Positions 5,860 to 7,421 of a stretch of 7,421 nucleotides of DNA are shown piece after piece. The notes under the pieces were generated by a model. That model had not been told where the DNA came from, did not search any database, and worked only from the letters and a program-made list of their open reading frames with translations. The stretch is from an uncultured Collinsella sp. (GTDB lineage: Bacteria > Actinomycetota > Coriobacteriia > Coriobacteriales > Coriobacteriaceae). The stretch is taken from contig CABUDJ010000082.1 of assembly GCA_902490325.1 (NCBI GenBank), positions 1 to 7,421 of the forward strand. Direction: 5' to 3'. Within the stretch, counting starts at the first letter, position 1, and each line of letters begins with the position of its first letter. Position numbers and translations under genes: made by a program.

Positions 5860-5907
5860 GCCGACTTGCTTCGGATCGGGCGCTACACCAACTTTCTCGA
5901 CACTACC
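5860..5907 (+). repeat. Right copy of the 47-48-bp direct repeat
   Basis: This copy matches 8-55 in the same orientation with two adjacent differences. It lies after the cassette's terminator-like hairpin and nine bases before a strong intrinsic terminator stem. Unlike the left copy it is not in a plausible gene, which argues that its natural home is intergenic. Confidence 0.85.
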
Positions 5908-5915
5908 AATCTGAC

Positions 5916-5948
5916 AGGGCCTCGTCCGTGCTCGGGCGGGGCCCTTTT
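5916..5948 (+). terminator. Strong intrinsic terminator upstream of the toxin-antitoxin operon
   Basis: AGGGCCTCGTCCG (5916-5928) and CGGGCGGGGCCCT (5933-5945) form a continuous 13-bp stem, counting three G-U pairs, with a TGCT loop, directly followed by TTT. It insulates the toxin-antitoxin operon from upstream transcription. The T tract overlaps the start of that operon's promoter region. Confidence 0.85.
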
Positions 5949-5981
5949 GTGTGACCTAAAAGGTTTGCTATACTGCTAGCA
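5947..5981 (+). promoter_or_regulatory. Promoter and candidate operator of the toxin-antitoxin operon
   Basis: TATACT (5969-5974) with TG one base upstream (5966-5967) forms an extended -10. TTGTGT (5947-5952) is a fair -35 at 16 bases. TGCTA (5966-5970) and TAGCA (5977-5981) are inverted half-sites spanning the -10. RHH-type antitoxins commonly repress their own operon through such dyads, so autoregulation is inferred. Confidence 0.6.
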
Positions 5982-5998
5982 CGTAGGAAGGAGCCGCT

Positions 5999-6343
5999 AT
6001 GGGTACGGCAATGGTGCAGCTCAACACACGAATCGATCCTATGCTCAAGGCTGGTGGCGATGCGGTCCTGACTCGCAATGGATTGGGGCCGAGTGATGCC
6101 ATTCGCGCGCTTTGGGCCTATCTTGTCGAGCATCAAGCGTTGCCGGGATTTATGCTGGCGGATAAGCGTGAGCTGCCCCGCGCGAAGAGCCTTGCCGAGC
6201 AGGGGTGTGGCCTAGCTTTTTCCTCGTTGGGGCTAAGCGCTTCGGATTTTGCGCCAGGTGGATCATCTGCGGAAGACTGGGATGCCGTACGAGATGATAT
6301 GTATGACGCGATGATTGCCGACATCGAGGCGAATTGCCGATGA
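5999..6343 (+). CDS. RelB/DinJ-type antitoxin
   Basis: This 114-residue protein begins with a ribbon-helix-helix fold: strand (VQLNTRID, residues 6-13), helix (about 14-27) and helix (about 31-45, PSDAIRALWAYLVEHQ), followed by LPGF. This is the DinJ/RelB pattern for dimeric DNA binding. The C-terminal half (about 60-114) ends in an acidic helix (SSAEDWDAVRDDMYDAMIAD) suited to wrapping and blocking a toxin. GGAAGGAG lies five bases before the ATG; an internal ATG at 6011 has no such site. Its stop overlaps the PIN gene start as ATGA, so the two are translationally coupled. It should neutralise that toxin and repress the operon. It is somewhat longer than typical DinJ. Confidence 0.85.
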   Translation: MGTAMVQLNTRIDPMLKAGGDAVLTRNGLGPSDAIRALWAYLVEHQALPGFMLADKRELPRAKSLAEQGCGLAFSSLGLSASDFAPGGSSAEDWDAVRDDMYDAMIADIEANCR

Positions 6344-6807
6344 TTGAGGCAAAGCATCTCTTGGTAGATACGAACGTTTGGCTCGATTATTACCTGCAAG
6401 AAGGGGCGTTCGACGAAGCGAAAAGATTGGTTGAACTGGCCGAGGCGGGAAAGATCGACCTTCTGTATGCGCCAACGACGGCAAAGGATGTGTTCTATAT
6501 TTTGCCTCGTCGTCTGGCCCGGCGGAATGCGAATGGGACTAACGTGTCGTTTGCCTCGGCGTCATGGGCCTGCATCGAGCATATGATGCAGGTGGCGACG
6601 GCCTCTCCGCTTTCGTTGGCAGAGTGCGAAATGGCGCGCATGCTTGGCAAGCGCATGCCGGATCTTGAAGACAACCTCATCATCGCTTCGGGCGAGACGG
6701 CAGATGTCGACTATGTGGTCACGAGCGACCGGCGCATGCTGGAGGCGATGCCCGAAGTTTGCCTGACGCCTGCCCGCGCTCTCGAGATGATTGGGATCCT
6801 CGACTAA
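6340..6807 (+). CDS. PIN-domain ribonuclease toxin
   Basis: The 155-residue protein spans a single PIN domain. The first acidic residue is D10 in LLVDTNVWLD. A conserved-looking TTAKDVFYIL follows (46-55). The later acidic cluster is MPDLEDNLI (D108, E110, D111), and VDYVVTSD ends at D130, the usual fourth metal-binding position. PIN toxins are metal-dependent RNases, typically cutting tRNA or rRNA, and are held inactive by the upstream antitoxin. The ATG at 6340 overlaps the antitoxin stop by four bases; an in-frame TTG at 6334 has no better ribosome site. All the expected acidic residues seem present, so the toxin is probably functional. The RNA target cannot be read from the sequence. Confidence 0.85.
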   Translation: MIEAKHLLVDTNVWLDYYLQEGAFDEAKRLVELAEAGKIDLLYAPTTAKDVFYILPRRLARRNANGTNVSFASASWACIEHMMQVATASPLSLAECEMARMLGKRMPDLEDNLIIASGETADVDYVVTSDRRMLEAMPEVCLTPARALEMIGILD

Positions 6808-6827
6808 CCTTGCCTGCCTCGTTTCGC

Positions 6828-6833
6828 TATCAT
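6828..6833 (+). promoter_or_regulatory. Candidate -10 element for the PTS IIA gene
   Basis: TATCAT lies 40 bases upstream of the IIA start in the 65-base gap after the toxin stop. No -35 at the ideal distance is obvious (TTGCCT at 6810-6815 is too close), so this is a weak call. Read-through from the toxin-antitoxin operon is also possible, since I see no terminator between them. Confidence 0.3.
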
Positions 6834-6872
6834 ATGGGGCATTGTGAACCTCATGCAACTTTGGAGGACGGT

Positions 6873-7340
6873 ATGGCGGATAACGCCGAGATGCTATTCT
6901 CGCCTGAGCTGGTGTTTTTTGATTGGGAGTGTGCGACGCCGGATGAGGTGTTTGCGCAGCTTGAGGGCGAGCTTGCCCCGCGCGGCTACATTGCGCCCGG
7001 TTGGCTCGACGCCGTCCGCACGCGCGAGGATGCCTATCCCACGGGCCTTGCCATGCCGGCGGCCAACATTGCCATCCCACATACCGATCCGGGATTTGTG
7101 GCCAAGCCCTATATCGCGGTGGTAAAGCCCGCCGCACCTGTGACGTTCAACGCGATGGCGGGCATGGGCGCCCCCGTGCCGGCGCAGATCATCATCAATC
7201 TGGGTATTGCCGAGCCGGGCGGCCAGGTCGAGGCTCTGCAGGCGCTCATGAATATCTTTATGGACGCCGGCGCCGCGGCCGACGTGCTCGGCCAAACCAC
7301 GCCGCAGGGCATGGTCGACGCCATCCGTCGCCACTTCTAA
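6873..7340 (+). CDS. PTS sugar transporter EIIA, fructose/galactitol (GatA-like) class
   Basis: The 155-residue protein matches the size of single-domain EIIA of the PTS_EIIA_2 class. H70 in ANIAIPHTDP is the expected phosphorylated histidine, which accepts phosphate from HPr and passes it to an EIIB. Other family-like parts are the helix DEVFAQLEGELAPRGYI, the ATG-to-H70 spacing, the IAVVKPAAPVTF strand segment and the C-terminal helix after a LGQT turn. It acts in the cytosol. GGAGG lies 6 bases before the ATG at 6873; upstream in-frame codons overlap the toxin gene. No EIIB or EIIC is in the window, so it either begins a PTS operon off the right edge or is an orphan or regulatory IIA. Galactitol specificity is only a guess. 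Base composition looks more GC-rich than in the SPFH cassette. Confidence 0.82.
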   Translation: MADNAEMLFSPELVFFDWECATPDEVFAQLEGELAPRGYIAPGWLDAVRTREDAYPTGLAMPAANIAIPHTDPGFVAKPYIAVVKPAAPVTFNAMAGMGAPVPAQIIINLGIAEPGGQVEALQALMNIFMDAGAAADVLGQTTPQGMVDAIRRHF

Positions 7341-7341
7341 A

Positions 7342-7373
7342 GTCGGCACTGGGGGCTGTCCCTAGCTGCCGGC
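7342..7373 (+). terminator. Possible hairpin after the PTS IIA gene
   Basis: GTCGGCA (7342-7348) pairs with TGCCGGC (7367-7373) with one G-U pair. GGG and CCC inside may extend it. It starts one base after the stop codon but has no T tract, so it may stabilise the mRNA end or be a factor-dependent stop. Confidence 0.35.
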
Positions 7374-7421
7374 AGAGACGATATGAGCAGGACATAAAAA
7401 CATTGAGAGCCCCTGCTGCAT

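Noticed and set aside
5841..5860. Possible second copy of the tRNA-like 3' end (GGTTCTT) as an attachment site
   Set aside because: Only seven bases match the tRNA-like sequence, which is within chance; no further similarity follows.
6562..7137. Minus-strand frame of 191 codons across the toxin and PTS genes
   Set aside because: It spans two well-supported + strand genes and their gap, and its composition (Arg/Pro/Ala-rich) is typical of an antisense shadow.
1..7421. CRISPR array, insertion sequence or integrase gene
   Set aside because: No regularly spaced repeats, transposase or recombinase motifs were found on either strand; only the two-copy 47-bp repeat is present.

Overview
The window looks like a chromosomal piece of a moderately GC-rich Gram-positive actinobacterium, most likely a gut Coriobacteriia of the Collinsella type. 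This is inferred from codon choice, strong GGAGG-type ribosome binding sites, the DinJ/PIN toxin-antitoxin pair and a lone galactitol-type PTS IIA gene. No phylogenetic marker is present, so the assignment is tentative. All convincing genes are on the + strand.

Layout. (1) 1-418: the C-terminal part of an unrecognised, probably secreted protein, entering from the left edge and carrying the first copy of a 47-bp direct repeat. (2) 419-801: a gene-free stretch with a degenerate serine-tRNA-like sequence (517-606), a -10-like promoter in a cluster of inverted repeats, and an about 115-nt leader with hairpins. (3) 802-5714: a five-gene co-directional cassette. It encodes an SPFH/Band-7 protein with three C-terminal zinc ribbons, a four-helix membrane protein, a TFIIB-type zinc-ribbon protein, a 551-aa coiled-coil protein with a C-terminal membrane hairpin, and a 63-aa acidic protein. 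A 16-bp perfect palindrome and a terminator-like hairpin follow. (4) 5861-5948: the second repeat copy and a strong intrinsic terminator. (5) 5999-6807: a RelB/DinJ-like antitoxin and a PIN-domain toxin overlapping by ATGA, with their own promoter and a candidate operator. (6) 6873-7340: a PTS EIIA of the fructose/galactitol (GatA-like) class.

The most interesting part is the cassette. SPFH proteins with C-terminal zinc ribbons (YdjI type, COG4260) are linked in Bacillus to membrane-stress handling through YdjG/YdjH/PspA. Here the SPFH gene sits with two membrane proteins, a zinc-ribbon helical-repeat protein and a small acidic protein. My inference is a membrane-associated scaffold or stress complex with largely undescribed partners. 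The 47-bp repeats bracket almost exactly this cassette plus the tRNA-like remnant, so the block may be a recombining or acquired unit. A dispersed intergenic repeat family would explain the same pattern and cannot be excluded from one window.
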